A stretch of 5,927 bases of DNA, from the NCBI GenBank assembly GCA_026552835.1, contig JAPMTY010000042.1, positions 1 through 5,927 on the forward strand, given 5' to 3'. The stretch's first letter is position 1. Each line of letters starts with the position of its first letter. This stretch comes from Candidatus Methanoperedens sp. Lineage in GTDB: Archaea > Halobacteriota > Methanosarcinia > Methanosarcinales > Methanoperedenaceae. The translations under genes and the position numbers were made by a program. Shown here in pieces: positions 5,209 through 5,927 of the stretch. The notes below the pieces were generated by a model that saw nothing but the letters and a program-made list of their open reading frames with translations, did no database searches and was not told the origin of the DNA.

Positions 5209-5927
5209 ACGAATAAGCCTTCTCAGCATGCTGGGAAATGTCTAACCCAACAGCTTCTTCTTCATCCTGGACGCGCAGTCCGATAGTTGCATCAACGATC
5301 TTTGCTAACACGACAGTCATAACAAACGCGTAAACCCATGTCACAGCGACTGCAATTATCTGCGTTGTAAGCTGTCCGGGATTGCCGTAGAGAAGACCGT
5401 TTGCACCTGCGGAGTTTACTGCAACGGTTGCGAATATACCTGTGGCTATAGCACCCCAGGTTCCGCCCAGGCCGTGGCATGCCCAGACGTCAAGGGAATC
5501 ATCCACGTTCTGCTTGCTCCGAAAGAGCATAGCATAGTAACTGATAACCGCTCCGACTGCTCCTATTACTAACGCCGCCAGCGGCGTAACGTAGCCCGAA
5601 GCGGGTGTTATTGCTACAAGGCCCACGACACCGCCTGTAGCCGCACCCAGGACGCTCGGTCTCTTGTGGTACCAGCTAAGAAGCGTCCACATTAACGCCG
5701 CCGCCGCCGCTGCTGTGTTGGTTACTACAAAGGCGCTTACTGCAAGCCCGTTGCTTGCAAGGGCGCTCCCTCCGTTAAACCCGAACCAGCCGAACCACAG
5801 GAGCGCAGCTCCAAGAATAACCATCGGTATATTGTGAGGCTCCATTGCCTGCTTTCCGAATCCCTTGCGTTTTCCTATCACAAAGGCAATTGCAAGAGCA
5901 GAAACCCCTGAGCTAATGTGGACAACC
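5207..5927 (-). CDS. amt: Ammonium transporter Amt, C-terminal part (5' end outside window)
   Basis: A partial Amt/AmtB/Rh-family ammonium channel in the cytoplasmic membrane. The reading frame is open to the right edge, and the visible part has 239 residues. Roughly 150-200 N-terminal residues, including the first membrane helices, should lie beyond the edge. The fragment opens with VVHISSG, whose His (residue 3) matches the first of the twin pore histidines. The second is in ACHGLGG (His at about 151). Other family blocks: [59 protein letters not shown], and the C-terminal [18 protein letters not shown]. That tail contains the conserved GLD...H.E.AY region that takes part in gating and contact with GlnK. 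Six or so hydrophobic helices are visible. The linked glnK makes Amt its probable target. The promoter and start are not in the window. Confidence 0.95.
   Translation of the reverse strand, partial: VVHISSGVSALAIAFVIGKRKGFGKQAMEPHNIPMVILGAALLWFGWFGFNGGSALASNGLAVSAFVVTNTAAAAAALMWTLLSWYHKRPSVLGAATGGVVGLVAITPASGYVTPLAALVIGAVGAVISYYAMLFRSKQNVDDSLDVWACHGLGGTWGAIATGIFATVAVNSAGANGLLYGNPGQLTTQIIAVAVTWVYAFVMTVVLAKIVDATIGLRVQDEEEAVGLDISQHAEKAYS

Noticed and set aside
5197..5229. Upstream ATG extending GlnK by 11 residues
   Set aside because: It overlaps the amt coding end, while the ATG at 5196 has a strong gaggtga site and matches the usual MKKIEA start of P-II proteins.

Overview
The window looks like chromosomal DNA of an anaerobic euryarchaeon, plausibly a methanogen or methane oxidiser of the Methanosarcinales / Ca. 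Methanoperedens kind. This rests on a short (426-residue) ThiC-family enzyme, an archaeal RtcA, an archaeal-style lipoprotein, a TATA-box-like promoter close to a start codon, and an amt-glnK-glnA ammonium cluster. The species cannot be fixed from the sequence. It is a dense, mostly housekeeping region with no mobile element, CRISPR array, tRNA or rRNA, and no gene-free stretch longer than about 160 bases.

Layout: on the + strand, a ThiC-family radical SAM gene (87-1367) follows a TATA-like box and two AT-rich inverted-repeat units spaced 21 bp apart. All other genes are on the - strand. Read in their own direction they are amt (5' end cut off by the right edge), glnK, glnA, a strong hairpin-plus-U-tract terminator, rtcA, and an AT-rich lipoprotein gene that converges on the ThiC-family gene.

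How the genes work together: amt, glnK and glnA form one nitrogen module. Amt brings in ammonium, the P-II protein GlnK senses 2-oxoglutarate and nucleotides and can plug Amt, and GlnA fixes ammonium into glutamine. amt and glnK are 10 bp apart and glnA follows 45 bp after glnK. rtcA (RNA 3'-phosphate cyclase) sits behind the terminator and so is probably a separate unit. The lipoprotein gene is much richer in A+T than its neighbours and has no visible functional link to them.

The point most worth checking is the ThiC-family gene. It would be annotated thiC by default, but several conserved ThiC motifs are changed (IPVSPYRS for IPANxNH, NASIG for NANIG, GNGMRAG for GDGLRPG, EHLALP for EHLGLP). 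The metal-binding and iron-sulfur residues are kept. It may be a BzaF-like 5-hydroxybenzimidazole synthase, which makes a B12 lower ligand from the same substrate, rather than the thiamine enzyme.
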